Position numbers and translations under genes: made by a program. This document shows positions 8,763-17,849 of a DNA stretch of 36,512 bases, in pieces. Source of the stretch: Macrococcoides bohemicum. Lineage in GTDB: Bacteria > Bacillota > Bacilli > Staphylococcales > Staphylococcaceae. The notes beneath the pieces are model-generated. The model was not told where the DNA came from. It ran no database searches and saw only the letters and a list, made by a program, of their open reading frames with translations. Location: the NCBI RefSeq assembly GCF_042658685.1, contig NZ_JBHSQY010000011.1; one strand, given 5' to 3'. Numbering within the stretch: the stretch's first letter is position 1; each line of letters begins with the position of its first letter.

Positions 8763-9302
8763 CTATTTAGTATAAACTTCTTCTTTTAATAATCCAATGT
8801 ATGGCAGATTACGATATTTTTCCTGATAATCTAACCCATAACCTACAACGAAATCATCAGGAATCTTCTCACCTACATATTTTGCCTCAATATCTACTTT
8901 GCGGCGTGTAGGCTTATCTAATAATGTTACGATTTCAATTGAATTCGCTTTGCGATATTTTAATAAATCAACGATTGCATTAAGCGTTGTTCCAGTTTCT
9001 AAAATATCTTCGATAATAATAATATCGCGCCCTTCAACAGAAACGTCTAGATCTTTTAAAATTTTAACTTCTCCTGTTGATTCTGTGCCGCCATGATAAG
9101 ATGAAACATCCATAAATTCCATTTCAACATGTGTATCAATATGTTTAATTAAGTCGGCCATAAATAGAATAGATCCTTTTAAAATTCCGACACATAAAGG
9201 TAGCTTACCTTCATAATCAGCAGTAATTTCTTTTCCAAGACGCTCACAAGCTGATTCAATCTGTTCTTTTGTTAATACAATTGATTCAATATCATTATGC
9301 AT
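8763..9302 (-). CDS. hpt: Hypoxanthine-guanine phosphoribosyltransferase
   Basis: HPRT salvages hypoxanthine and guanine with PRPP to give IMP and GMP. The 179-aa protein has the type I phosphoribosyltransferase fold. The PRPP-binding motif IIIIEDILETGTTL spans about residues 94-107, with the acidic pair Glu98-Asp99. The PP loop LKGS is at 41-44, and the hood and purine region KVDIEAKYVGEKIPDDFVVGY has its conserved lysine and aspartate. The ATG is 3 nt after the tilS stop, and the AAAGGAG ribosome site is inside the tilS tail, which couples the two genes. Confidence 0.96.
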   Translation of the reverse strand: MHNDIESIVLTKEQIESACERLGKEITADYEGKLPLCVGILKGSILFMADLIKHIDTHVEMEFMDVSSYHGGTESTGEVKILKDLDVSVEGRDIIIIEDILETGTTLNAIVDLLKYRKANSIEIVTLLDKPTRRKVDIEAKYVGEKIPDDFVVGYGLDYQEKYRNLPYIGLLKEEVYTK

Positions 9303-9305
9303 GAT

Positions 9306-10529
9306 TTAGTTCTCCTTTGTAATTGTTATTTTATTATTGAAAGGGTGATGGTTAGATTTATAATGGCCAATCGCTATTACTTCGTCTTCAACACAAATGA
9401 TCGGTACTTTCGGACGGTCATAGACAGATACTTTTAAATCTTTAAGAATTCGTGCTACTTTTTGATGCATACCATTCATTCGGATGACATCTCCATCTTT
9501 TCTTGTTCGAATTGTGATTGGGCCAATTTCATCTTTAATCTCTATTTTATAATCATTAAAGTAATATTTCCCGGGTGAAACCACTTCTAAATAGTCATCA
9601 GTCTTTTCATTTTTATTTCGTACTATCAATTTATCATATGCAATTTGAATATGCCAACCTGGAGCGATGTCAAACGAAGCGTGCTTCGCTTCACTTTGAA
9701 GTACACGTATTATTTCGTTTAACAAACTATAGCTTACAGTATATTGTGCAACATATCTCTGAATAAATGTAAGCAGTACTTTTTGAATGACTAATCGATT
9801 TTCTTCTGACAACTTATATCGTGATAATGCATTATTTTCAATATCCATTTTATAACGCTCAACGTGTAAGTCGATTAAATCATCTACATCTTCCATATAA
9901 TCAGCTAAATTCAATAACTGATGCTTATCTATTGAAGAATCATCTAATACTTTGAATACATCATTACGAATAAAGTTTCTTAAATATTTGCTGTCTGCAT
10001 TCGATGCATCTGTCATATATGGCACATTAAATTCATGTGCATACTCTATTAATTCAGCTTTACTCACATTTATTAAAGGACGCATTAGTCGATAACCATC
10101 ACGTATAACCACTTGCTGAATATTTATCGGTTGATAGTGGTATCGATTCGTCATTAGTCTAAAAAATATCGTTTCGAGCTGATCATCTTTATGGTGCGCT
10201 GTTAATAAACAGTCAATATGCTTTATATTAATTTGTGTTTCGAAAAAATGGTATCTAATATCTCGTGCTTTACGCTGGATACTTTTGTTCGGGTTAAATG
10301 CGTTTTTAGGAATCGTATAAGTAATTAATTCGATATTATGCTGCTTACAATATGCTTGAATCATTTTTTCTTCTTCATCTGATACGTCACGTAACTGATG
10401 ATTAACATGCAATACATATAACTTCTTATGATGGTTTAATACGTTCACCTTATCGAGCAATACCATGCTATCGACGCCACCCGAAACAGCAACCGCTATG
10501 GTGTCATATTCATTCCATAAACATTCCAA
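9306..10529 (-). CDS. tilS: tRNA(Ile)-lysidine synthase
   Basis: TilS converts C34 of the tRNA-Ile CAU anticodon to lysidine so that it reads AUA; it is normally essential. The N-type PP-loop SGGVDS (residues 16-21) binds ATP. HVNHQLR and LTAHHKDDQLETIFFRL are typical of the catalytic domain, and a TilS C-terminal domain follows with VYDRPKVPIICVEDEVIAIG. The frame begins with TTG at 10529; there is no in-frame ATG until residue 22, inside the PP-loop, so TTG must be the start. A GAGGTGG ribosome site precedes it. At 407 aa it is a little shorter than many homologues but complete. Confidence 0.95.
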   Translation of the reverse strand: MECLWNEYDTIAVAVSGGVDSMVLLDKVNVLNHHKKLYVLHVNHQLRDVSDEEEKMIQAYCKQHNIELITYTIPKNAFNPNKSIQRKARDIRYHFFETQINIKHIDCLLTAHHKDDQLETIFFRLMTNRYHYQPINIQQVVIRDGYRLMRPLINVSKAELIEYAHEFNVPYMTDASNADSKYLRNFIRNDVFKVLDDSSIDKHQLLNLADYMEDVDDLIDLHVERYKMDIENNALSRYKLSEENRLVIQKVLLTFIQRYVAQYTVSYSLLNEIIRVLQSEAKHASFDIAPGWHIQIAYDKLIVRNKNEKTDDYLEVVSPGKYYFNDYKIEIKDEIGPITIRTRKDGDVIRMNGMHQKVARILKDLKVSVYDRPKVPIICVEDEVIAIGHYKSNHHPFNNKITITKEN

Positions 10530-10546
10530 AATCTCACCACCTCAAC

Positions 10547-10579
10547 AAAAGAAGAGCTCAGGGTCAGACCCTAGCTCTT
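10547..10579 (-). terminator. Terminator-like hairpin between yabR and tilS
   Basis: The stem AAGAGCT-AGGGTC/GACCCT-AGCTCTT (10552-10579) is nearly perfect with one bulged base and a 1-nt minimal centre. It is followed on the minus strand by the weak U tract CTTTTG. It lies directly in front of the tilS ribosome site. Confidence 0.65.
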
Positions 10580-10599
10580 AATTTAGATAAACAAACGTA

Positions 10600-10986
10600 T
10601 TAACGCTTTGATCCTCTTCCACCACGACGTGACTCTGTTTGACGTTTAATTGAAGTTAGTCGATCTTCACTGTCTTTTAAGAAATTTGATAATTTTTTTT
10701 CAAAGTCTTCAGGCTTTTTCTCAACTTTTGGCGGTGCAGGTTTTCTTGGGCGTTCTTTTGCTTTTTTAATTGAAAGGCTAATCTTTCCATCATCACCAAT
10801 TGTTAATACTTTAACTTCTACTTCATCGCCAACTTTTAAATGTTCAGCAATATTTTCTACGTAACTATCTGCAACTTCACTAATGTGAACTAGTCCGCTT
10901 TTGCCTTCTGGTAACTCAACGAATGCACCGAAATTTTTAACGCCTGTAACTTTACCTTTTAATTTGTTTCCAACTTCAATTGCCAT
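10600..10986 (-). CDS. yabR: S1-domain RNA-binding protein (YabR / general stress protein 13 family)
   Basis: The 128-aa protein has one N-terminal S1 RNA-binding domain (residues 1-70, with GKVTGVKNFGAFVEL, GLVHISEVADSYV and VKVLTIGDDGKISLSIKKA). A basic, proline-rich linker and an Arg/Gly-rich end (RRGGRGSKR) follow. Homologues in Firmicutes bind RNA or ribosomes; the precise role is not established by sequence. The ATG matches Bacillus YabR (MSIEVG), but its GGGAGG ribosome site is unusually far away, about 13 nt. It has its own consensus promoter overlapped by a palindrome. The order divIC-yabR-tilS follows Bacillus apart from the missing spoIIE. Confidence 0.9.
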   Translation of the reverse strand: MAIEVGNKLKGKVTGVKNFGAFVELPEGKSGLVHISEVADSYVENIAEHLKVGDEVEVKVLTIGDDGKISLSIKKAKERPRKPAPPKVEKKPEDFEKKLSNFLKDSEDRLTSIKRQTESRRGGRGSKR

Positions 10987-11027
10987 AAGTTTAATAAATC
11001 CTCCCGATTAATTCTTCATAATATATC

Positions 11028-11056
11028 ATTATATGCTTGATTTTCTCTTTTTACAA
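11028..11056 (-). promoter_or_regulatory. Sigma-A promoter for yabR
   Basis: On the minus strand there is TTGTAA (11051-11056), a 17-nt spacer and a perfect TATAAT (11028-11033), about 40 nt before the yabR start. Confidence 0.7.
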
Positions 11057-11074
11057 CTTGATTAATCAAATTGT
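11053..11074. repeat. Operator-like 22-bp palindrome overlapping the yabR -35
   Basis: The core TTGATTAATCAA (11058-11069) is a perfect 12-bp palindrome, flanked after one mismatch by ACAA and TTGT arms. It lies 15 nt after the divIC stop, but no U run follows, so it is not a terminator. It overlaps the -35 of the yabR promoter, where a dimeric repressor could bind. Confidence 0.6.
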
Positions 11075-11088
11075 CTGTGAAGTCTGAC

Positions 11089-11472
11089 TTATTCAGTTCC
11101 ATCTTCCTTTTTATCTTTTTCAGGAATCTTAAAGATTACTTCTCCATCATTACTCAAGAAATATTCACTACGCGCAATCTTTTCAATATATTCTTTACTA
11201 TTAAGCTGTTTTAAACGTTCTTTCAGTGCGATTTCTTTATCTTTAAGTTTTTCCAGTTCGACAGTTTGTTTCGCTTGTTCCTGCTTCAAAGCTCTATTTG
11301 TATTCATTTGCATAAAGAGAAGTAACATTAAAAATAATAAGATAGCAAGAAGAATACCCCCAAAAACTGTCATACGTTTCCTTACAATCTTGCTACTTTT
11401 ACGATTCAATCGATTAATGCGAGCCTGTTCCTTCGTGTATTCATTTTCAATTTTACGTACTTCTTTAGCCAT
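11089..11472 (-). CDS. divIC: Cell division protein DivIC (FtsB-like)
   Basis: DivIC is a bitopic septum protein that forms the FtsL-DivIB-DivIC complex which activates septal peptidoglycan synthesis. The 127-aa product has a basic cytoplasmic N terminus (to about residue 34), one transmembrane helix (about 35-55, GGILLAILLFLMLLLFMQM), and an extracellular coiled coil (about 57-95) ending in the family motif IEKIARSEYFLSNDGEVIFKIP. The open frame reaches a GTG three codons upstream. The ATG at 11472 is 8 nt after AGGAG and is the better start. It follows rqcP by 11 nt. Confidence 0.94.
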   Translation of the reverse strand: MAKEVRKIENEYTKEQARINRLNRKSSKIVRKRMTVFGGILLAILLFLMLLLFMQMNTNRALKQEQAKQTVELEKLKDKEIALKERLKQLNSKEYIEKIARSEYFLSNDGEVIFKIPEKDKKEDGTE

Positions 11473-11483
11473 ACGTAACACTC

Positions 11484-11753
11484 CTACTCAAAAGGCTGTT
11501 CAATTTTTTCTTCTTTTTTTACTTCAAACATCCCTTTTGCATTATCTTTTGTTGCATGTTCTTTCAAGTCTGTGACTTCAACCGTAATGATGCGTTGTCC
11601 TAAACGTACTTCTAATTCATCACCAACAGCTACAGTGCTTGAAGCCTTCGCAACATTACCATTGATTTTAATTCTACCTTGGTCACTCACTTCTTTTGCT
11701 AACGTACGACGTTTAATTAAACGTGATACTTTTAAATATTTATCGAGTCTCAT
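11484..11753 (-). CDS. rqcP: Ribosome quality control protein RqcP (S4 domain, YabO)
   Basis: In Bacillus this small S4-domain protein binds stalled 50S subunits and helps RqcH add alanine tails to incomplete chains. The 89-aa product is almost entirely an S4 RNA-binding domain: MRLDKYLKVSRLIKRRTLAK, then GRIKINGNVAKASSTVAVGD and ELEVRLGQRIITVEV, with a short charged tail. The length fits the family. Its start overlaps mazG by 14 nt, with a GAGGGTGG ribosome site inside mazG, so expression is coupled to it. Confidence 0.93.
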   Translation of the reverse strand: MRLDKYLKVSRLIKRRTLAKEVSDQGRIKINGNVAKASSTVAVGDELEVRLGQRIITVEVTDLKEHATKDNAKGMFEVKKEEKIEQPFE

Positions 11754-12909
11754 CTATTCCACCCTCAATTTCTTTCAAAGCATCTTTTAAAGATACATTT
11801 TGAATTTTATTCAAATCATATAACTTTAAGAATATATCTGCAAAAATTTTCTCTCTTTTCACAGTACGTTCTTGTTTTCCTTCTTTCGCTTTAGCATCTT
11901 TCCAGACATCATGTAATTCATCTACGGTTGATATTGATTCATCTCCAAACACATGCGGGTGACGACGAATCATTTTATCGGTAATGCTCTTTACTACTTC
12001 TCTCGCATCGAACATGTAATCTTTTTTTGCAATGGCACTATGAAATACCACTTGTAATAATATATCGCCTAACTCTTCGATGATGTTATCAATATCATCA
12101 TTATCAATTGCTTCAAACAATTCATATGTTTCCTCTAATAAATATCGTTTTAAACTCTGATGCGTTTGTTCTTTATCCCATGGACATCCATTTTCTCCTA
12201 CAAGCGTATCCATCACTGCTGTGAAATATTCAAAGTCACCTGATAATTGCTCATCATTCAATGGCGGTACAAAAAGTGACGTTAAATTGGATAACGCAAA
12301 ATCATGATCCATTTCATACAAAGGTCGCCATATTACATCTGCATCTTCTCCGCGTGCACCTGTAACGATAGCAACATTATGTTCAGAAGGGTATAATTCT
12401 AACAATGAAACTTTTACATCACTTGCGATTAACTGATCATACACTTGCGTTACTATGAGGCCATTTCTAGGATTAATTGATGATGCATCAAGCAGCGTTC
12501 CGTCAAGCATCTGAAAGCCATTGTTTGGATCAAACTGCACTGCCTGGAACAGGTCATCGATAAAACTTTTTCCGCCTAATATTTCAATATTTAAAGTGTT
12601 ATCTGCAACCAATAACTCAGTTGTTGATTCTGCAACCATCGGATGACCGGGCACTGCATAGATAACATCATCAGTTTCAGCCAGCATTTTCAGGCGACTT
12701 ACAATTTCTTCATAGACATTGCTGAAATCATCATTTTCTTCATATACTTCATCAAAGCTAATCCATTCAATCTCTTCTAAATCTTCAACAACTGGGTGAT
12801 GCATTGTTCTCACATAAACTTTGTCTGCCTTATTTAAAAAGCGATAAATTCCAAAAGGTAACTCATCCAGACCATAGTTCCCTAGACCTACAACTGTTAT
12901 TTTATTCAT
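11740..12909 (-). CDS. mazG: Bifunctional SAM-methylase-like / MazG NTP pyrophosphohydrolase (YabN)
   Basis: The N-terminal half (residues 1 to about 215) is a tetrapyrrole-methylase-type SAM-binding domain with ITVVGLGNYGLDELP and VIYAVPGHPMVAE. The C-terminal half (from about 225) is a MazG domain that hydrolyses NTPs to NMP and pyrophosphate, a house-cleaning activity. It contains GCPWDKEQTHQSLKRYLLEE and the metal ligands Glu259, Glu260, Glu263, Glu279 and Asp282 in EExxE and EELGD. This two-domain form is usual in Bacillus and Staphylococcus. The ATG is 4 nt after the flippase stop; the ribosome site is weak (GAGAGAG), which suggests coupling. Confidence 0.94.
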   Translation of the reverse strand: MNKITVVGLGNYGLDELPFGIYRFLNKADKVYVRTMHHPVVEDLEEIEWISFDEVYEENDDFSNVYEEIVSRLKMLAETDDVIYAVPGHPMVAESTTELLVADNTLNIEILGGKSFIDDLFQAVQFDPNNGFQMLDGTLLDASSINPRNGLIVTQVYDQLIASDVKVSLLELYPSEHNVAIVTGARGEDADVIWRPLYEMDHDFALSNLTSLFVPPLNDEQLSGDFEYFTAVMDTLVGENGCPWDKEQTHQSLKRYLLEETYELFEAIDNDDIDNIIEELGDILLQVVFHSAIAKKDYMFDAREVVKSITDKMIRRHPHVFGDESISTVDELHDVWKDAKAKEGKQERTVKREKIFADIFLKLYDLNKIQNVSLKDALKEIEGGIDETR

Positions 12910-12913
12910 ACAA

Positions 12914-14419
12914 TCACTCTCTCATTAATTTATTCATCAAGCTACCGAATGGTAAATGTTGCCACTCTTCACTCGTTATAATCTTCCACTTAATCATAGC
13001 ATACAATACAATAATGCCTCCTGTAATTACCCCGATAAGTGCGACAGAAAGCGCACCGATACGTGTATTAAAATCTATCATCATTTCAAGTTGAGTTAAT
13101 ACACTCATCACTAAAAGTGCTATGCTCCACTTAATCAGAAATGATTGAAAAGCAATTTCGTACCGACGTACAACACCGATATGTAACACGTATGCATAGA
13201 CGAATAATCCTGTAACTGTTGCGAGTGCAGCACCTTTAATATCAAAGCGAGATATCAGTAATAAGTTGAGTATGATTTTTACCCCTAATCCTAAACCAAC
13301 ACCCCATAGTTGTATGCGATAGGCTTCAAATATTTGAAGCATTGCAGTGTACATAATGATAAGTGATACGAAAATGATAGCTAACATATAAATAAACAGT
13401 GCTTCATAACCTGCCACCGACTTGAACAGGAACATATTAAATGGTTTAATTAAATTCATTAACCCTATAGCAGCAGCGCTACTAAAAACGATAGTAATTT
13501 TAAGCGCACTATTCGCATAGCTATTCATCTGCTTCAAGTCGTGTCTTTGTTTGCATTCCGAAAGCAATGGAATCAGTACAAGCGAGAAAGAAGTTGTAAC
13601 AATAAGTCCCATTTGAATAAGTGACGCCCCACGATCATATATCCCTTTTAGTGCTTTAGCATCTTCAAGCGACATTAATATTTTCAGTTGATTAATGACT
13701 GTAAAGCTATCTACAAGCTGCCACAGAATCATAATTAGATAACTCAAACTATAAAATACAATCAGCGTAATAAAACTTCGATATGATCCTGCATTATTTC
13801 CTCGGTAATTAATTGTTTGACGTTTATCTTGCCACTTCAAATAAATACATGCTCCGAGTAAACCGGCAAATGAACCAAAAATACTTAATGCACCACTTTG
13901 ATAGACTGATAAGTCCATCCATACAAATAATCCAATCGAAATCAATATAATAGATACACGTACTACCTGATCAATCACCTGAGAATAAGCAATTTCTTTC
14001 ATTGCATGATTCATCTGCAGTTTCCCGCGAATCATCGCAACTGCTGGAAATGGTAGCAACACTAAACTGGAGACGCGTAACATAGTACTTAGCATTGGGT
14101 CGCCCATTAAATTTGCAATGATATCGCTACAAATTAATACGACCACCAATACCGACATGCTTATCCAGGTAATTTGTTTATATAATTTTCCTATAAATGA
14201 CTTTTCATAACGCGATTGACTGATAACTGATGGAATTGCATTTAACGACAGTACTGAAACTATCGCAATGATTGGATATACTTGCTGATAGGCATAGAGA
14301 CCCGTATCACCTAAAATATTTTGATAGGGTACGCGATATATCGCACTTAAAATTTTCACGATTAACATCGTTATTGTCAGTATAATCACGCTGTTAAATG
14401 CCGGGTTCTTATTCTCCAT
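12914..14419 (-). CDS. Polysaccharide/lipid flippase of the MurJ-SpoVB (MOP) family (YabM)
   Basis: The 501-aa protein is hydrophobic throughout, with about 14 predicted membrane segments, and shows the MATE/MOP opening NSVIILTITMLIVKILSAIYRVPYQNILGDTGL cut by short loops, typical of the SpoVB/YabM branch of polysaccharide transporters. A role in moving lipid-linked cell-wall or envelope precursors is inferred from the family; the substrate is unknown, and the main lipid II flippase of Staphylococcaceae may be encoded elsewhere. The ATG (14419) overlaps mfd by 11 nt; a TTG one codon earlier is less likely. Its position between mfd and mazG is as in Bacillus, where spoVT also intervenes. Confidence 0.88.
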   Translation of the reverse strand: MENKNPAFNSVIILTITMLIVKILSAIYRVPYQNILGDTGLYAYQQVYPIIAIVSVLSLNAIPSVISQSRYEKSFIGKLYKQITWISMSVLVVVLICSDIIANLMGDPMLSTMLRVSSLVLLPFPAVAMIRGKLQMNHAMKEIAYSQVIDQVVRVSIILISIGLFVWMDLSVYQSGALSIFGSFAGLLGACIYLKWQDKRQTINYRGNNAGSYRSFITLIVFYSLSYLIMILWQLVDSFTVINQLKILMSLEDAKALKGIYDRGASLIQMGLIVTTSFSLVLIPLLSECKQRHDLKQMNSYANSALKITIVFSSAAAIGLMNLIKPFNMFLFKSVAGYEALFIYMLAIIFVSLIIMYTAMLQIFEAYRIQLWGVGLGLGVKIILNLLLISRFDIKGAALATVTGLFVYAYVLHIGVVRRYEIAFQSFLIKWSIALLVMSVLTQLEMMIDFNTRIGALSVALIGVITGGIIVLYAMIKWKIITSEEWQHLPFGSLMNKLMRE

Positions 14420-17400
14420 CAATCTCGATTCCTTCTTGTATTTGATGCGTGAGTTGTACTAATGCAGCAAGCCAGTTTGCATTTTTCTTCAGCTTAAATG
14501 TCATTATATTGTCTTTATATTCTATTTTTAAGTCTCGCCCGAAACCTTCTGTCGCTTTAAATAAACGTTCACCGTTAATTTTATTCGTTGTTGCAATGCT
14601 TGACTCAAGCACAACCGACTTACCGGTATCTTTCACATTCACAATACCAAATGCTAAAGCATTTATCCTGATTTCAACGATCTTCATTAACTGATCTACC
14701 GCTTCAGGATATTCACCGTATCGATCGGTCATTTCATCCTGAATATCCATTAATTCTGATTCTGTCGTTACGCTGCGTAGCTTTTTATAAAATTCAATCT
14801 TCGCTTGTTCTTCACGAATATAGTCAGCTGGAATATATGCATCAACTTCTACTTCTATTTCTAGTTGAGGCACTTCTTCGACTTGTTTAATACCACGTTT
14901 TTCATTAACCGCTTGCTGCAGCATTTCAGAATACAAATCATACCCTACAGAATCAATAAAGCCATGTTGCTGTCGACCAAGCAAATTCCCTGCGCCACGA
15001 ATATTTAAATCACGCATTGCAATTTTAAATCCAGAGCCAAGCTCAGTAAATTCTTTTATTGCCTGCAAACGCTGTTCAGCCACTTCAGTGAGTACTTTAT
15101 TTGGTGCGTGCAAGAAGTAGGCATAACTAATACGATTACTACGACCGACGCGACCACGTAACTGATACAGTTGACTTAAGCCAAATCGGTCTGCATCTTC
15201 AATTATTAAAGTATTGGCATTCGGTACATCGACACCCGTTTCGATAATTGTTGTTGTCACTAAAATGTCGTATTCACCATTAATAAACCTAAGCATCGTT
15301 TCTTCCAGTTCACGTTCTGATAATTGACCATGCGCAACAGCAATGCGCGCGTCAGGCATCATCATCTCTAACTGTTCAGCTTTCTGATAAATGCTCGCTA
15401 CACGATTGTATAGATAAAATACTTGTCCGTTACGTGCTAATTCACGTTCCATCGCTTCTTTAATAAAGTTATGTTGATATTCCAGTACATACGTCTGTAC
15501 CGGAAATCTATTTTCCGGTGGTGTTTCAATAACCGATAAGTCACGTACACCCAGTAAACTCATATGCAGTGTTCTTGGAATTGGTGTTGCTGTAAGCGTT
15601 AATACATCGACATTTGTCTTCAACGCTTTAATTTTCTCTTTATGCGTAACACCAAATCGTTGCTCTTCATCGACGATAAGCAAGCCTAAATCTTTATACA
15701 CAATATCTTTGCTCAGTAGTTTATGTGTACCAACTACAATATCAACGAATCCAGACTTTAATCCTTTTTTCGTTTCATCTATCTCTTTCTTTGATCTGAA
15801 ACGGCTCATCATCTGTATTTCAACCGGATAATCCTGCATACGCTCAATTAAAGTCTCATAATGTTGTTGTGCGAGTATTGTCGTCGGCACTAAGAATGCA
15901 ACTTGTTTACCATCAAGTACCGCTTTGAACGCTGCACGAACAGCGACTTCAGTTTTACCGTAACCTACGTCACCGCAAAGCAGACGATCCATCGGTTTAC
16001 GCTTTTCCATATCTTGCTTAATTTCAATGAGACTTTGTACCTGGTCTGCAGTTGGTTCATATGGAAAGTCCATTTCAAACGTTTCCTGTGCCTCAGTATC
16101 AGGTCCGAATTGGTATCCTTCAATGCGTTCACGCTCTTGATATAACTTCAATAATTCTTCAGCGATATCTTCAACGCTTTGTTGAACGCGCGCTTTTGTC
16201 TTTTTCCATTCTGTGCCTCCGAGTTTGTTTANTGGTACAAACAGTTGATCTGTCCCTTTATATTGAATTTTAATATAGTCTTTATGCATCTTATTGACGA
16301 GTAAGGTCTCAACACCCATATAACGTCCTACGCCATGATGCACATGGACAATGTAGTCGCCAACATTTAATTCCTGATAAGATTTAATTTTCTCAGCATT
16401 CGATAACTTCTTCGTACGTTTAGGTTTTTCTTTGCGTAATTTAAATAGCTCGCGTTCAGTGATAACAACAAGTTTCATAAACGGTAACTCGAAACCTTCT
16501 GACAAATCACCTTCGACAATTATACTAATGCCTGGTTTACTCCCCTTAATATCAAGCGTTACAGGTAGTTTCATATCAGCAAGCATCGATTTAATCTTAT
16601 CTTTTCTCGTTGCATTACTTGCCAGTACAACGATATTGAAGTCATTTTTTCTGAAACGATCAAACTCAGAGAACATTAAATCATATTGTCCGTAAAATTG
16701 CTGCAATGGTTTACAAGAGAATTTATAGATATTTTGTAACTTCACAGGCATAGCAGCAGTAAACAGTGTAAAGTATGCCACATTAAATTGATTCATTAGT
16801 GTTTCAAAGCTATCTTCTTTAATAAAAGTCTGACCGACAAATCCACGACCCGATTCAATTAAAGATTGGTGAAATTCACTTGTTTCTCGAATACTTGATG
16901 CTATCGCTTCGTTTACACGATTAATCTCATCAACAATCACAATTGCTTCTTTATCAAAGTAATCAATAATCGTCGTCTCTTTATCATAAACAAATTTTAC
17001 AACGCGACGCAAAATATTATGATTAAGTATTTCTCCCATATTCATTTTGATCGTTTGATACGTATCACGTAAATCATCTCTCACATTTGTCGCAATCTTT
17101 TGGCGTGTTGTCTCAAATGCTTCTGATAAATTAGATTCAAGTAGTTCTATATCTTTACTCGTAAAAATATATTCACTTGCAGTAGAAATTTCAACTGAAT
17201 CAATATTATTTAATGAGCGTTGACTGTCCGCATCAAAATAACGAATAGCGTCTACTTCCGTATCGAATAATTCAATGCGGACCGGCTCACCAATCATCGG
17301 AAAAATATCAATTAATCCACCACGTACTGAAAATTGACCAAGCGTCGTTACGCGCTCACTTTTTTGGTATCCCATATATACTAAATCTTGTTGCAGTTGA

Positions 17401-17849
17401 ATGAGATCAATATCTTCTCCAATTTTTATTTCACGATGATAGTCTGTAAATAATTCCGGTCGACTTACAAGCTTTTGAAGTCCGTTAATCGGCACAAGAA
17501 ATAACCCAGCTTGACCTTTCGCCAGGTGGGTAAGTGTGCGAATACGTTCACGCATTAAGTCTGGACTTTTTGTCGAGAACTCTTCAATCATAATATCTTG
17601 TACCGGAAACTTAAACAATTCTTCTTCATCAATAAGTTGTGCTAAATCATTTTCTAATTTTTCTGCCTGAAACAAGTTACTTGTCACGACAATCATTTGT
17701 TTTTTATGGCTAAAATAACTTTCCGCAAGAATTACAGCTTTTGCACTTGGATTTAATCCGGTCACCAATATATTTTGTTTACCAAGTGAATCATTAAACT
17801 CATTAAATCGTTCATCACTATTCAACAATTTATCTATTATCTGTCTCAT
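14409..17849 (-). CDS. mfd: Transcription-repair coupling factor Mfd (contains one N; about 20 residues apparently missing)
   Basis: Mfd displaces RNA polymerase stalled at DNA damage and recruits UvrA. Domains in order: a UvrB-like N-terminal region; the CarD-like polymerase-interaction domain from about residue 485 (VGDYIVHVHHGVGRYMGVETL, split by a loop); a SF2 translocase with Walker A GDVGYGKT (626-633), DEEQ (727-730) and TATPIPRTLHMS; the RecG-like LRGRVGRS region; and a C-terminal UvrA-binding TRCF domain. Base 16232 is N, making residue 540 unknown. The flanks LFVP and NKLGG are joined by that single codon, whereas homologues I recall have about 20 residues there. That fits the total of 1146 against about 1168 in S. 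aureus. The ATG overlaps the pth stop (ATGA). Confidence 0.95.
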   Translation of the reverse strand: MRQIIDKLLNSDERFNEFNDSLGKQNILVTGLNPSAKAVILAESYFSHKKQMIVVTSNLFQAEKLENDLAQLIDEEELFKFPVQDIMIEEFSTKSPDLMRERIRTLTHLAKGQAGLFLVPINGLQKLVSRPELFTDYHREIKIGEDIDLIQLQQDLVYMGYQKSERVTTLGQFSVRGGLIDIFPMIGEPVRIELFDTEVDAIRYFDADSQRSLNNIDSVEISTASEYIFTSKDIELLESNLSEAFETTRQKIATNVRDDLRDTYQTIKMNMGEILNHNILRRVVKFVYDKETTIIDYFDKEAIVIVDEINRVNEAIASSIRETSEFHQSLIESGRGFVGQTFIKEDSFETLMNQFNVAYFTLFTAAMPVKLQNIYKFSCKPLQQFYGQYDLMFSEFDRFRKNDFNIVVLASNATRKDKIKSMLADMKLPVTLDIKGSKPGISIIVEGDLSEGFELPFMKLVVITERELFKLRKEKPKRTKKLSNAEKIKSYQELNVGDYIVHVHHGVGRYMGVETLLVNKMHKDYIKIQYKGTDQLFVPXNKLGGTEWKKTKARVQQSVEDIAEELLKLYQERERIEGYQFGPDTEAQETFEMDFPYEPTADQVQSLIEIKQDMEKRKPMDRLLCGDVGYGKTEVAVRAAFKAVLDGKQVAFLVPTTILAQQHYETLIERMQDYPVEIQMMSRFRSKKEIDETKKGLKSGFVDIVVGTHKLLSKDIVYKDLGLLIVDEEQRFGVTHKEKIKALKTNVDVLTLTATPIPRTLHMSLLGVRDLSVIETPPENRFPVQTYVLEYQHNFIKEAMERELARNGQVFYLYNRVASIYQKAEQLEMMMPDARIAVAHGQLSERELEETMLRFINGEYDILVTTTIIETGVDVPNANTLIIEDADRFGLSQLYQLRGRVGRSNRISYAYFLHAPNKVLTEVAEQRLQAIKEFTELGSGFKIAMRDLNIRGAGNLLGRQQHGFIDSVGYDLYSEMLQQAVNEKRGIKQVEEVPQLEIEVEVDAYIPADYIREEQAKIEFYKKLRSVTTESELMDIQDEMTDRYGEYPEAVDQLMKIVEIRINALAFGIVNVKDTGKSVVLESSIATTNKINGERLFKATEGFGRDLKIEYKDNIMTFKLKKNANWLAALVQLTHQIQEGIEIDGE

